Source: Guadua angustifolia (Eukaryota > Streptophyta > Magnoliopsida > Poales > Poaceae). From it: DNA of 64,000 nt. This document shows positions 34,819 through 46,008 of the stretch, piece by piece. Location: NCBI GenBank assembly GCA_036346375.1, contig CM070501.1, positions 38,274,539-38,338,538 on the forward strand, in the 5' to 3' direction. How positions within the stretch are numbered: position 1 is the stretch's first letter; every line of letters starts with the position of its first letter. Under the pieces are notes generated by a model. That model worked only from the letters and a program-made list of their open reading frames with translations. It had not been told where the DNA came from and did no database searches. The translations under genes and the position numbers were made by a program.

Positions 34819-35966
34819 TGTCGGCGTACTATACACCGGGGTACCCTCTTCGCCGCACAAAAGCGTGTGTGGCCCATGTGGCAGTCTGACAGGCGGGTGG
34901 GTGTTTACACCCCGTCCACGTAACGTCACCACGGCGCTTGCGGCGGCAGTGGGCGACCACGCCGCCGCGCCGGCGCCCGGCCCACGTGGCGGCTTTGGCG
35001 GCGGTTGGAAAGCACGCCACCACCGGTGTCGGTCCACGTGGCGGCGGCGAAGCAGTGGCGACCACGCCGCCGCCCGGCGCCAGCCCCACGTGGCGGCTTT
35101 GGCGGCGGTTGGCGAAAGCACGCCGCCCCACCGGTGTCGGTCCACGTGGCGCGCGGCGGCAGTGGCGACCACGCCGCCGCCGCCGCCGCCCGGCCACGTG
35201 GTAGCCTAGCGGCGGTTGGCGAAGCATGCCCACCCACCGGTGCCGGTCCACGTGGCGCGCGGGCGGCGGTGGCGACCACACCGCCGCCGGCGGCCAAATT
35301 TCACGTGGCATGCGGGCAAGCACACCTCGTTTGCTCACGCTGCCATGCAAAAGGGTGGAATGCGGTGGCTTCATCCTGAAGTTTCCTTCGCCGCCGTCGA
35401 GTGTCAAACAACTGCTTGTACTGTGCATGTCGGTCCCAAGGAATTCGCTACAAGCCCGTTCCTCTCCGACCTCTACCTACCTATCTCGAGAGGTCACATT
35501 CGGAAGAACCGAGCGAAGGCATGCGCCGGCATTAATTAGCGTCGAAGGAACGGACGGTAAGATAAAGGTGTAATAAATGCATGTAAGATAAACATGATGA
35601 CATCCCTCCTCTATCTGACTCGTGTAAGCCCGGGCATATAAGGGCACTTGAGAGCATACGATGGGGAGGGGAGAAGGAGAAGAGAGAAGGTAGACTCAAC
35701 AGAAGAGCTGGTCACCAACAAGCTCTGTAACCAAGCCCAAAATACTGAATTCAAGATCAAGCAGGAAGTAAGGCTGTTACCCTTCTTCATGGGGGCCTGA
35801 ACCTGGGTAAAATCGGGTGTTCATCTGGATTTTAGACACTAGAACTCGTTAGTGTGAGAGGTGCTGGGGTTTCCATCTGTTAGGGTTCGCCGGCTACCAA
35901 AGACACCCCCCTACCGAACCAAACTCGGTCTGTAGACTTGGGCCTGTCAGTTGAAATACACCGACA
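34819..35966 (+). mobile_element. Solo LTR, TGTCGGCGTA family (layer 5)
   Basis: Starts TGTCGGCGTA and ends ATACACCGACA, with perfect TSD ACTGT (34814-34818 and 35967-35971). It has the same family plan as 4198-5111: GTACCCTC near the start, TATA-like GGCATATAAGGGC at about 35633, GCCTGAACCTGGGTAAAAT near 35796, and CGGTCTGTAGACT near the end. The U3 holds about three repeat units of 100-107 bp rich in GCC/GGC with seven CACGTGG boxes. Confidence 0.94.
34980..35312 (+). repeat. GC-rich repeat array with seven G-box/ABRE-like CACGTGG motifs
   Basis: CACGTG cores at 34983, 35035, 35087, 35143, 35195, 35249 and 35302; six read CACGTGGC and one CACGTGGT. Repeat units share GGCGGCTTTGGCGGCGGTTGG and ACCGGTGTCGGTCCACGTGGC. 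The ORFs over it, in all frames, come from the GCC repeat and are not genes. Confidence 0.9.
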
Positions 35967-36807
35967 ACTGTTATTGGGGAGGTTCTGTCGATTTTTTTTG
36001 TGAATTTAGGAGTTATACTATTTTGGGCTCAGTTTGTAGCCCGGGGTGTTACAGGGGGGGCTCTCCCTCGCTTCTTCTTCACGAACCAGAAATCTCCCTC
36101 CACTTAGCATCCGGCTCGCTCCCGAGCTCACCCACGTAGACGAGCGCTAAGGGCCTGTCCTTAGTCCTCGCATGTAATCCGCCATACACCAGATCAACGA
36201 GATCCTCCGCCACAAACTGGAAGTAGGGACGTTCGGCCCGAACCAGTATAAATCTGAAACTCCTCAACTCGATCCAGTGTTCATCCGGGGCGTCGTTAGC
36301 CTAACCATCAAGGAGAGGGGACGCGCGGCCCCTTAACCTACAAATACGTCTGCGGTTTCTTAAACACCGGTTAGCTTGGCGCCAGTAGGGGCCTTTGCGC
36401 GTCATCTCTGTGATCTCCGGATTCCCATTTCCCTCCTCGATGGTCTTCTTCACCAACAACGGCGCGAGCTCGACGACGTGTTCGCGCCAGGAGCAGAGCT
36501 CATTCCACCTTCCTCGACTTCACCACCCAAAGGGGTGCCCGCAACCGCCACGCCACTCCAAGGGTCCCCGTGGGGAGGACCCTTCACCGCTATGAAGGTT
36601 CCCCAATTCGCCACCGTTCGACCTGAAGATCCAGATGGTGATATTGCAGCGCTGGGACCTACGCTCTGGCCGCTCTCGCGGCTTCTAAGGGCTGTGGTGA
36701 TTCAGCGGGCGTTATTCATGAAGGAAAGAGGTAAGATATCAAGGAAGATGTCCAAAAAACATCGCACCACACAAAAACAAAAGAAAGTGGAGGCGCCAGC
36801 AGGTTCC

Positions 36808-37563
36808 TTAGCTGGAGGCGTCATCACCATCCGAGTCGTCACTGCTCATGACGACGTCCCCCTGCGCTGCAACCTTCTCCGCTGCCGCTCGCACCCTGGC
36901 TCGAATAGGGCTCGCGTCTCATTCGATCCCGACGACGGCCGCCATCGGGTCGAAGGTAGCGTCGCGGCCGGGCGAAGAAGCCACGCGTGCTCGCGGCGTC
37001 GACGGCGACCCCGCCCCGCGAACGGAGCGTTCGCGAAGGCTCGGGGCAGATCGGCGAGGCGTCGGCCACTGGGTAAGCCCGGGCATACCCCATCGAGGTA
37101 TGGTCGATGGTTCCTCGGCCTCACCCCAAGCGGCCAGCTCCTCCCTATGCTCTCGGGCAGGCGGAGCATAGGCGAAGGGCCTCGTGGCGAGGCCCGTGAT
37201 CTCTTCTTGATCGCGGCCGGCTCGATCTCGGCGGTCTCGGCTCGAGCCCGCTGCGACTGCGTCTCCTCGCGCTTCTTGGCGAGCTCCTCTCGCGTGGCCC
37301 GGGCGAGGGCTCGCTGCTGCCGCCGCCCACGAGGGAAGTGGCCCTCGCAATATGGGCATTGAGAGAGGCCTCCAGCCGCGCCAATGCGACTGACAGATCC
37401 GTCGTCCGGGCCGCCACCAAAGGAGGGTGACCCGGAGCGATCGGAGGGACATCGGAAGCCGCGCCACCTGCGTCCGTTTCTCCCACCGCGACGACCGTAG
37501 ACGGCCGACCCAGACGCAGGCCGGAGGCGCTAAGAAAGAAAAAGGAAAACGGCCCGATGTCAA
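36808..37563 (-). CDS. Antisense ORF inside the layer-3 Gypsy element, broken once
   Basis: On the minus strand a frame runs from the ATG at 37563 to a TAA at 36808-36810, about 252 codons, with one in-frame TGA at 36919-36921. The C-terminus reads RVRAAAEKVAAQGDVV and then the acidic SSDDSDGDDASS. An overlapping minus frame (37145-37729) contains ALARLEASLNAHIARATS, a likely helical piece, so an older frameshift may exist. The LTRs and PBS are in plus orientation, so this is antisense. The same acidic tail antisense to the element occurs at 2-61. No known domain is recognised. Confidence 0.5.
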
Positions 37564-39697
37564 GAAAGGCGACTGAAGCCACCCCGGCCGCGATCAAATA
37601 CATACCCGCGGAGGGGAATCCTAATGCGGAGGGACGACGGAGGCAGTGTGACCCTATCCCCCGTCGCGGTACCAGGGGGCCCGACGTCAGAGCGCGTCCT
37701 CTTGGAGTCGGGGCCCATGGGTTCTGCACGCTTCCTCTGCTTCCCAGCTATCCGGCCACCGCTGCCGCCGCCATTCTCGCTGCTCGAGATTCTCTCCTTC
37801 TCTCTCTTGTCTTTGGGACAAAGGCAGGAGGGTCAAGAGGTGAAAACGACGGAAAAGAGTGACGGCCCCCAGACACTCCGTGCAGTCTTTTCAAAGGGAA
37901 GGCGGCGGCCATCTTGTCGCGACATTAACCGCGCAAGGCCGAGCAACGTGGACGCGCCTCTCCGCCCCCCTGTGGCGCATCATGTCACGACCCTTCAACT
38001 TCGGTCACTGGACGAACCGCACCGGAAAAGGCGGGCCAGAACCGCCACAACACCTCCCGCATCCAAAATAAAAGATAAGGCAATCTTTCCCTTACAAGTT
38101 CTTCCGCATTCGTTTTCCACTTCGAGTCCGAGCGCTGTGTGGTGATCACGAGCTCGGTCCCCACATATCGCTCGGGGGCTGCAAGCTCACACACTTTCAC
38201 GGGTCGGGTGACCGGGTCGGCTATGTGGCCCTCCCCAACGGTAGTCCCTTCGGCCCGAGCTCTACGGCATACGCCCCAGCGGCTACGGTTGCGAAGTAGT
38301 GCTCTGTGGAAGAAGGAAATACCCATGCGGAGCGACCCCTAGTCGGTCGGAAACACTCTTCTCCCGTGCAAGTGTGGATGAGCAGCTTATACCCAAGGTT
38401 CTTACACTCACGCGGGTCGGGCAATCTGGTCTGCCATTAGACCCTCCCCAACGATAGTCCCTCCAGGCGAAGCGCTCTGACCTCGCCCCAAGCTACGGCT
38501 ATGCAGTAATGCATCGCGGGAGAAGGGAACACCCGCGCGGTATGATCTATGACCGGTCGGGAACATTCCGGTCCCGCGGCGAGTGCAAGCGAACCCCTCA
38601 TTATCCGAGCTTTCCTAAAAACGTCAACATGACGACCCGCGCTTATATGACCCCCGTGGTTTCCTAAGCCACGGTCGTCGGTTGTTCGTCATCCCTGGAA
38701 AGCACGGAGGATGGAAATCGGACCAGCATAATGATCCGAATAGCCATTCGGTTCCCCCCACGATGGTAACCCTTTCAGCCCATTCCATGGCATTTTGCAG
38801 GGGTGGAAATCGCGAAAAGCAAGGGAGCGGCGATGTCGAAGGATGGGAAAACGACCGAGCCCCCATTACCTCACAATCTGCAGGCACCTACTGGGGCGCA
38901 TGCTAGCCGGACACACATCAACCAGTCGCTTACCGGCCCAAGCATCACGTATCCCGCCGCAGACGCTGCGACAAGCCGTCGGTAAGACATGCCGCCCCTA
39001 ATCATTTCGCTTCGCATTTAATTCCCGCACGCGCATTAAATGCTTGCAGAGACGTCGGGGTGTCGCTCCAGGCCAAACGCCCCACGACCCTTAATCTCGC
39101 CTCGGCCGGCTCAAACCGACCCGAGGCAGAGGAAAAGCCCACCAGGCCTTCGCAGCCTCGAGGTGGCGAGAAGGCTTGAGTGCCTGACGAATAAAACCTG
39201 GCCGTGGGTCCCAAAGGCAGGATCCACCGGATGGGTCCCCCGCCGCCCCCGGCAGGCAAACGAGCGAGGGGCAAGTTTAGGGCGAACCCTCGGTGGGTCT
39301 CTAGTTGGGTTGGCGGACAACCCAATCGCCTTAGCTCGCGTCCGAGACCATACTTCAAACTCTCTGCGGAGTTTCGAAAGAGCAGCCAACAGTGCGCCTC
39401 GAAGTTACGAACTCTCGGGTCCCAGACGGATTGAGTAAAGAAAGGTTTTTATGGGTCGCCTCAGTGGGTCGGACACCGATCGAGGATCGCTCGCCGGAGG
39501 TCGCTTGACCTCCGTGGCCCACTCGGATAACCCGTTTGCGGCTCCACGAGCATGGTGTTCGCCGGCGTGAGGCAAACACGCGCTCGCCACCCCTCTAGGT
39601 CCCACACCTGCGGACGGGGCGTATACGTGGGATCGACAGCGGCCTCTCCTCTCGCAGATTGCCTCGCCCGACGAGGACTCGAGACGGATGCCCCTCG

Positions 39698-39825
39698 CCC
39701 AGCTACGGCGTAAAAATAGCACTAACACGCCCAGCTACGGCGTAAAAATAGCACTAACACGCCCAGCTACGGCGTAAAAATAGCACTAACACACCCAGCT
39801 ACGGCGTAAAAACAGCACTCGGGAA
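39698..39825 (+). repeat. 32-bp minisatellite, four copies
   Basis: Unit core CCCAGCTACGGCGTAAAAAT begins at 39698, 39730, 39762 and 39794 with exact 32-bp spacing. Only the last copy has substitutions. Confidence 0.93.
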
Positions 39826-40430
39826 CCGGAACCTCTCGCGAAGGCATCCGGACCTCCCTGCCGACTACGGCCGCGTCTAACTACGACGTTAAAAAAGCAC
39901 TCGGGAACCGGAACCTCTCGCGAAGGAATCCGGACCTCCCTGCCGACCACGGCCGCGTCCAACTACGACGTTAAAAATGCACTCGGGAACCGGAACCTCT
40001 CGCGAAGGCATCCGGACCTCCCTGCCGACCACGGCCGCGTCTAGCTACGACGTTAAAAAAGCACTCGGGAACCGGAACCTCTCGTGAAGGCATCCGGACC
40101 TCCCTGCCGACCACGGCTGCGTCCAGCTACGACGTTAAAAAAGCACTCGGGAACAAAACCTCTCGCGAAGGCATCTGGACCTCCTCGCCGACCACGGCGC
40201 GTCCGGCCACGACGTTAAAAAGCACTCGAGAACCGGAACCTCTCGCGAAGGCATCCGGACCTCCTCGCCGACCACGGCGGCGTCGGCCGACGTTAAATAA
40301 GTACTGGAACCGAACCTCTCGCGGCGTTCGGACCTCCTCGCCGACCACGGCGCGTCGGGCATCCGGACCTCCCGATCGACCACGCCACGCCCAGTGCGGA
40401 CGTAAAACCGGCGTTAAAATCGGAACTCTC
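39817..40430 (+). repeat. 82-bp minisatellite, about seven copies, decaying to the right
   Basis: ACTCGGGAACCGG or its variants recur at 39817, 39899, 39981, 40063, 40145, 40224 and 40303 (spacing 82, 82, 82, 82, 79, 79), then a partial unit. Each unit has CTCTCGCGAAGGCATCCGG and ACGACGTTAAAA. It overlaps the end of the 32-bp array, whose TACGGCGTAAAAA core resembles the TACGACGTTAAAA end of this unit. Confidence 0.92.
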
Positions 40431-41287
40431 GCAAGGCGATCAGCGTCTATCCGGCCGGCCGGCGTCGAGCCGGACCCTCCGACCAAGTCGGTCGGACTCG
40501 TCGACGAATAACCCCCGACCGGTTCTTGATCTACTCGGAGCTACACCAGAGGCTTCGCCAAGACCGGACGAAAAGGATCGACCCAGCTGGGCGGATCCCG
40601 CGCTACATGACGAAACCCACTACTCAGCGGCGTGGTCAGAAACATCGAAGGGGTCGCAAGAATAAGAAGCCCCAAACAAGCAAAAAGATGACCACATTCA
40701 AACAGGGCATGGGGCAGCACCAAACCACTGGTTGTCTCCCAAAAATGGGGGGAGGGCAGAAACAAGCAAGAAAACAAGAAAAGCTAGGCGCCGAGCACGC
40801 TCCGGACCGCCCGAACAAGGGCGTCCCTCGCCTTGGCGAGCTTTGGGATGACGCCAATCAACGCGTCAACAGCAGCGACGGCGTCACGGTCGACGGCGTC
40901 GAGCCTCGCCCGTTCCGCCATGGCAAGGTCGAAGTCCTCCTAGAGCTCCGCAAGGAAAGCCTCCTTGTCCGTGGGCGCCAGCGGCGCCTCATCCCCGAAA
41001 CCAAATACCGTCGGCAGACGTCTGCAGCCGGCGGAGGGTGACCGAGAAGAAGCCATTGCAACCTCCAAGCGTCCCGGGGAGATCCAAGACCTAGGTTGAG
41101 AGCAGCTACTCCGATCCCCGCTTCCGCGTCACCTTATAAACGTTCGGCGCTTGAAGCCGAAAGGCACTCCAAGTTAAGGAAGGCATGGGAAGTCGAGGCG
41201 TCGCCGCGTCTACGAAGGAGATATGTTGTAGAAGTCGAAGGGACCATCCGGGAACGCCTCGCGTTTCCGGCTGGCCCCAGGGGCTAC

Positions 41288-42220
41288 TGACGAATACTAA
41301 TATCAGAGGTACCTCATAGCAAGGTCTTGGTCAGGTTACGAGAGATCTTTCACTTATGATGCGGTCTGCGGAGCGCGCCGGTCCGGCCACGGGTCGGACT
41401 CCTTGCGCCTCTGATCGGGCTTGGTCGGGCTACCGAACGCTCCTACCCGACCGCAGGACCGGAGTGCGGACCCCTCCGACCCGGTCGCCGGTCGGGACCC
41501 TGGCAAAATCCCGTCTCAAAGAACTCCGCCACGCCATCGATCGACTTGGTGGGGCAACCCCGTCGGGGAAGCGGTAGGCGGGGATATGCGTCCCTTCCCA
41601 AAGCAACGCCAGAGACGCCGCCCACGCGGCCCCTACTTCTGACAAGCGCGTAGAGGGCAGAGGTGTGCCTTCCCAACGAAGCATCGCCAGCTAGCCCTAC
41701 CGATAGGACATAGCTGGCTGAACCTGCTAAACCATCATGACGCACACAGGACTGCTCAACTCAAGATCGCAAACCCGATCACCAAGATAGTGCGCCCTAG
41801 TCGCTCTCCTCTCTCAAGCCTCATGTAACCTGCTCTCTTCGCCTATATAAGGAGAGGTGGGATCTTTAGGAGGGGGGGCTCTCCCTCGCTTCTTCTTCAC
41901 GAACCAGAAATCTCCCTCCACTTAGCATCCGGCTCGCTCCCCCGATCCGGGCGGTCGGACGAAGCTCCCGAGCTCACCCACGTAGATGAGCGCTAAGGGC
42001 CTGTCCTTAGTCCTCGCATGTAATCCGCCATACCCCAGATCAACGAGATCCTCCGCCACAAACTGGAAGTAGGGACGTTCGGCCCGAACCAATATAAATC
42101 TGAGACTCCTCAACTCGATCCAGTGTTCATCCGAGGCGTCGTTAGCCTAACCATCAAGGAGAGGGGACGCGCGGCCCCTTAACCTACAAATACGTCTGTC
42201 GGTTTTACGAAACACCGACA
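41288..42220 (+). repeat. 3' LTR of the layer-3 Gypsy element
   Basis: TGACGAATACT...CACCGACA, 933 bp, followed by TSD ACATG. It is the uninterrupted reference copy of the split 5' LTR. The TATA box is at about 41843. Confidence 0.9.
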
Positions 42221-45200
42221 ACATGCAATTCTCTAGTTCCATGCGACCATACTAAAAACCAAATCAAACGTATGAGCTCTCTACTTGCAACACATGCAAG
42301 CCTCTAGCTCCATACAAACACACAAACACCAAATCGTGCTTGAGCTCTCTCCTTTTGCAACACATGCAAAACTTAGCTCCAAGCAACCACATTGATTTAA
42401 GAAAGATTGTTTTGTAAACAAAAACAAAACATGAAACTTCAACAATTGCAACACATGCGAAAGTGAACTTCACGCAAAAGCCAACACATATAGCTTATCC
42501 TATTTGCAACACATGCAAATCAAAACTTTATGCGAAAACCAAATGCATATACTCTTCTTCTTTGCAACACATGCAAATCCGAGCATAATGCAACAACAAC
42601 CAAGCATAGGCTTAACCCATTCGCAACACATGCCAAATGGTTAGCACAATGCAAAAACCAAATCCAAATAAGATTTGAGCTCGAGTGAACACGAGATTGA
42701 GATCATCAACACATGATGAAGCTCAAACTAGGACTCAACCCCTCTTAATATTACGGTGATAAAAACTAGATTCAAAGACTACAAAGTCCTTAGCCTATCT
42801 AGTTATACCTTCACCGCCGCACGCAAGCAATCCCCTTTGGGGTCTTTATGATCATACACGCATACGCTCCCCCAGGATCATCTCTTGACGCCCATCACCT
42901 CATGATGCCGTCTTTATCCCGTTCTCAATCATCCTTGGACTTAACCTAGCTCAATCACAACTCATGAAAGTAGTTAGTCCAAGATGCATAGTTATCTCAA
43001 TTATCTCTTGCACTCTATTAACACATAATGGATGCCTTTAGATCAATCGAGCACAACCTTGATCAATTTGAATGATTTATATGTGTCTTAAGTACAATAA
43101 TGCAACACATGCTTCATTATACTTAAGAATTATTCATTTGTCCTTAATTAATCAAGGGACACCATCAACACATGATGAAATGTTCTTTAGTGATTATTAA
43201 GACAAATGAACTCAATTTAAACTATCATTTAAATTGATATGAGTATATATATTAACTACACAAGTTTGCATATACTCATGTTGATGAAAAATAATGATCC
43301 ATAATGTGTAGACTATATGGAAATGATCATTACTCTAAATCATCAACTATAGAATAAACCCCACATGTATATGTGTATAAATATAATTGACTTGGAGATA
43401 ATATGCACATATTCAATTTGGATTACTTGGAGTATATCCTATATTACCATGAGTATACTATAACTAGGCATATATACTCAAGGATTTAGTTTCTTTGTCT
43501 TGATCCTTATTTGTGTCGATAAAGAGTATATCAATACAAATAAACTTTCAAGTTAACCTACAAACTCCCCCTAAGTATGTGCATCCATGTAATGTATGGA
43601 TTGGGAGACATGATGCACATTTTGTGATTAATACAATGGGGACATTCATACTTTAACTTGAATCCAAAGTATGCAATTAATACTATAAAGAATACACATA
43701 CATACCTTGGGTTTTCCATTTTTCATCCAAATATGAGACTGCTAAACATATGCTCAATAAACATGTTAGTCTCATAAAGATTAGGTTTGTCATTAAATAC
43801 AGATTAAACATTAATCAACATCAATCACCAAAACCAAAGGCTCTTGAACTTACAACAGTAAACCTCATCTCCAGTTGTGAGCCGTCGGATCTAATCACTC
43901 GGCCAAGACATCACCGCGTGGCGCAAGATCTGGGCCGTCCAATCTAGCTTCTGCGGGCCAGATTGAGCCGCGCGTGTCAACCAACTAGAACTCGCTGCGT
44001 GTCAGGTGCTGGTGCCGAGGCGTCGTGGACCGCGTCCATGGTGGACCAGAGGAGGTCCTGTGGACTGGGTCTATGGACCGTGCCACGTGTCAGCCTCGGG
44101 TTGGTCCAGTTCGGTGCTGACATCACGCTGATGCAATAAATCAAAATTCCTTTATAAAAATAATTCGAATATTATTTTATTTTCTAATTTTCATATTTTT
44201 ATGATTTTTGAATCTTTCGAGAGCTTATTCTCACTCATACGAACTCTGATTGAGATGATTCAAATTTCTAAAAATTTGTAAAATTAAGATATATTTAATG
44301 GTGAATTTTATTTAATTTTTAGAGTTTATTTGCTCTCTGTTTTGGTATTTATTTGTTTTTTTTCTCTCGATTCGCGTAGACGTTGAGTTGTGCGACGCAT
44401 CGGAGGAGGATCCATCAACTCAAGATCAGATTCAAGAGCAAGACCAGGATCTTTGCCAAGGCAAGTTGTGCTTTGATCATGTTCAACCCACATTTATAAA
44501 CTTGCTAATTTGCTTTACCATGTTGCATATTATTTCATATGCACAAATGCTTTCAACCTAAATTGGGACTTAGCTATCATACCTTTTGATCTATACCCTA
44601 CCTTATCATTTGTATGCCATGATCTACTTGTCACCCTAGATTGGTTCACCATAGTTGATTGATATTAATATCAACATGGGATGGTTAGATTGAAATAGAT
44701 TATTTAGCTATGCCACGTCATCACATATACTCGAATTATTGATTATTAATCTTGACTAATGGAATATGGAACAATGTTATGAACTTGTGTGTCATGTGTG
44801 GTCACACGATGAGATTGAGTTGTTGTGGCGAGGGATGTCACGCAACGATGTTGAATTGTGGATAGCACGTGGTGCCTGGTAATCAACTGAGTTGGTAATC
44901 ATTTAGATTGAAGTAAGTGGCAAGAGGCAAGTGTGCCAAGGTGGACCCAATGAGTAGAGGGTATGTGGAAGTCTTGCTTTGATCACCCTAAGAATTTAAC
45001 CTTGCAAGCCTTTGACCTAAATCAATCATGCAACCACATATTTGTTATGGGGCAGTCTAACTGATTAATTTGCAATGTTTTAGCTTTAGTACTGCTTGTG
45101 GTGGTGTGAGTCCGGGTTCACGGATGAACTCACATGGCACAAGAAGGGGGCCCTATTGCGGTGGTTTAGCTCATCAGTGTTGAAATCTCAGCGGGTAGTA

Positions 45201-46008
45201 TTGGGTTAAGGCAGCACATTGTAAAGATTTTGTTATAATCACTCGCCTGTGTGGTGTATAATTGTATTATGTGGATAGAGTGCATAACCTCTGCAGAGTG
45301 TAAATCTATTCAGATAGATGTGCTCACGGTATTGAGTATAGCTCGGGAATTTCAGTCAAGGGTTAGCTAATAAAATGGAAAACTGGATGGGATGGCAGAT
45401 TGCCATGTGAAAGGATGAAACTTGACTTTGGACCGGAAACTTGGTTTACCTAATAAAGTGTTGAATCTATTTATTACTGTTATTTGTTGTACTGTCTTTT
45501 CAATCTATGTATCGTACTTATTCATAAATGCTGCTTTATTGCAATAAGCCATGTTAGCCATTCCTTTAAAATAAGACTTGCATGTAGCTATATTAGATTG
45601 CACTCTGTGCACAATTTATTGAATGCTTTCGTACTCATCCTTGCCATCACTAACAAATCAATAGTTGAGAAGTCATCGTCTTTATTGGATGAGGAATTTC
45701 AAGAGGATGCGAGTCACTAGACCCAAGTCTTGTCAGTCACCTGTGATGAACTGATGAGTCACCAGCGTCTTTTACTATTTTCGTTACAGTTGTCTTAGTC
45801 TTTATTTTCAGTCTAGCACTGCGTGTCTTAATAATGTAAATTGGTTATAAGATCATACACTTAGTTATATCAATACATGAAGTCCTATTATTCTTATCGC
45901 TGTGTATGATATGATACTTGCCAACGTTGAACTGTGTGCACTAACGTTGATCCATGGACTAGTGTGGTAAACACAGTGGATTCGAATTAGTAAATTTGGA
46001 TCCCGACA

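Larger units (their letters stand above)
32277..36053 (+). mobile_element. Internally deleted Gypsy element in the 5' LTR of layer 3 (layer 4)
   Basis: The flanks are G-runs of seven on both sides, compatible with a GGGGG TSD. The termini are TGTAATCCCC and, on the far side, GGGGTGTTACA. After about 40 bp of terminal sequence comes the 3' end of a Gypsy polyprotein (32320-32558), then about 3.5 kb of LTR-like sequence with the usual grass motif TGAGTCTTCTGACTCACC. The rest of pol and most of the 5' LTR are gone. A 216-bp tandem duplication is at 34105-34536. It is itself interrupted by the solo LTR at 34819. Confidence 0.78.
31683..42220 (+). mobile_element. Non-autonomous Gypsy retrotransposon with two LTRs (layer 3)
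   Basis: Perfect TSD ACATG (31678-31682 and 42221-42225). The 5' LTR is 31683-32276 plus 36054-36371 (split by layer 4); the 3' LTR is 41288-42220. The LTRs share the start TGACGAATACT, the TATA box CCTATATAAGG and the terminal AACACCG. The 3' copy has about 22 extra bases near 41941. The PBS, TTGGCGCCAGTAGGGGCC, follows the 5' LTR at about 36375, and GGGGCTAC precedes the 3' LTR. The 4.9-kb interior has no protease, RT, RNase H or integrase motif. It holds an antisense ORF and two minisatellite arrays. Movement would need enzymes supplied by another element. Confidence 0.9.
30696..43857 (-). mobile_element. Solo LTR, SIRE-like Copia type (layer 2, minus orientation)
   Basis: Read on the minus strand it begins TGTTGTAAG...TTTTGGTGATTGATG and includes TATTTATAGCCCC-type leader sequence in antisense. 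This is the same general plan as the solo LTR at 3670-7101 in opposite orientation. The TSD is GTGAA (30691-30695) and GTAAA (43858-43862), one mismatch. Without the inserted 10.5-kb Gypsy element it is about 2.6 kb, close to the other copy. It carries many scattered GCAACACATGCAA units and, at about 31029-31205, repeated ACTACCG/CGGTAGT dyads. No internal genes are present. Confidence 0.72.
29749..46008 (+). mobile_element. Outer LTR-like layer of the five-level nest
   Basis: Left part 29749-30695 starts TGTAACATCCC and has an LTR-like promoter (TATTTAA at about 30351) and leader. Right part 43858-46008 has the body and end of a Gypsy-type long LTR (TGCCAAGGCAAGTTGTGC at about 44455; end GATCCCGACA at 46008). 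It is followed by a PBS-like stretch GTAGTATCAGAGT just after. Joined, they make an LTR of about 3.1 kb, interrupted by the solo LTR of layer 2. Beyond 46008 only about 90 bp of internal sequence remain before host DNA. That both halves are one LTR is an inference. The left boundary is the weakest point, because its TGTAAC start does not pair with the CCCGACA end. Confidence 0.5.

Noticed and set aside
34744..35573. Seven long overlapping ORFs on both strands (up to about 200 codons)
   Set aside because: They come from GCC/GGC-rich LTR repeats with open frames on both strands, low-complexity Pro/Arg/Ala composition and no motif.
36376..37362. Plus-strand 328-codon ORF after the 5' LTR as a Gag gene
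   Set aside because: Its first 90 codons are leader-like and shared with the element at 1-1120, but the rest is the shadow of the antisense frame and has no Gag or zinc-knuckle motif.
39698..40430. CRISPR-like regular repeat spacing
   Set aside because: Units are directly adjacent with no unique spacers, the genome is plant nuclear, and no cas genes are present; it is a minisatellite in a Gypsy element.
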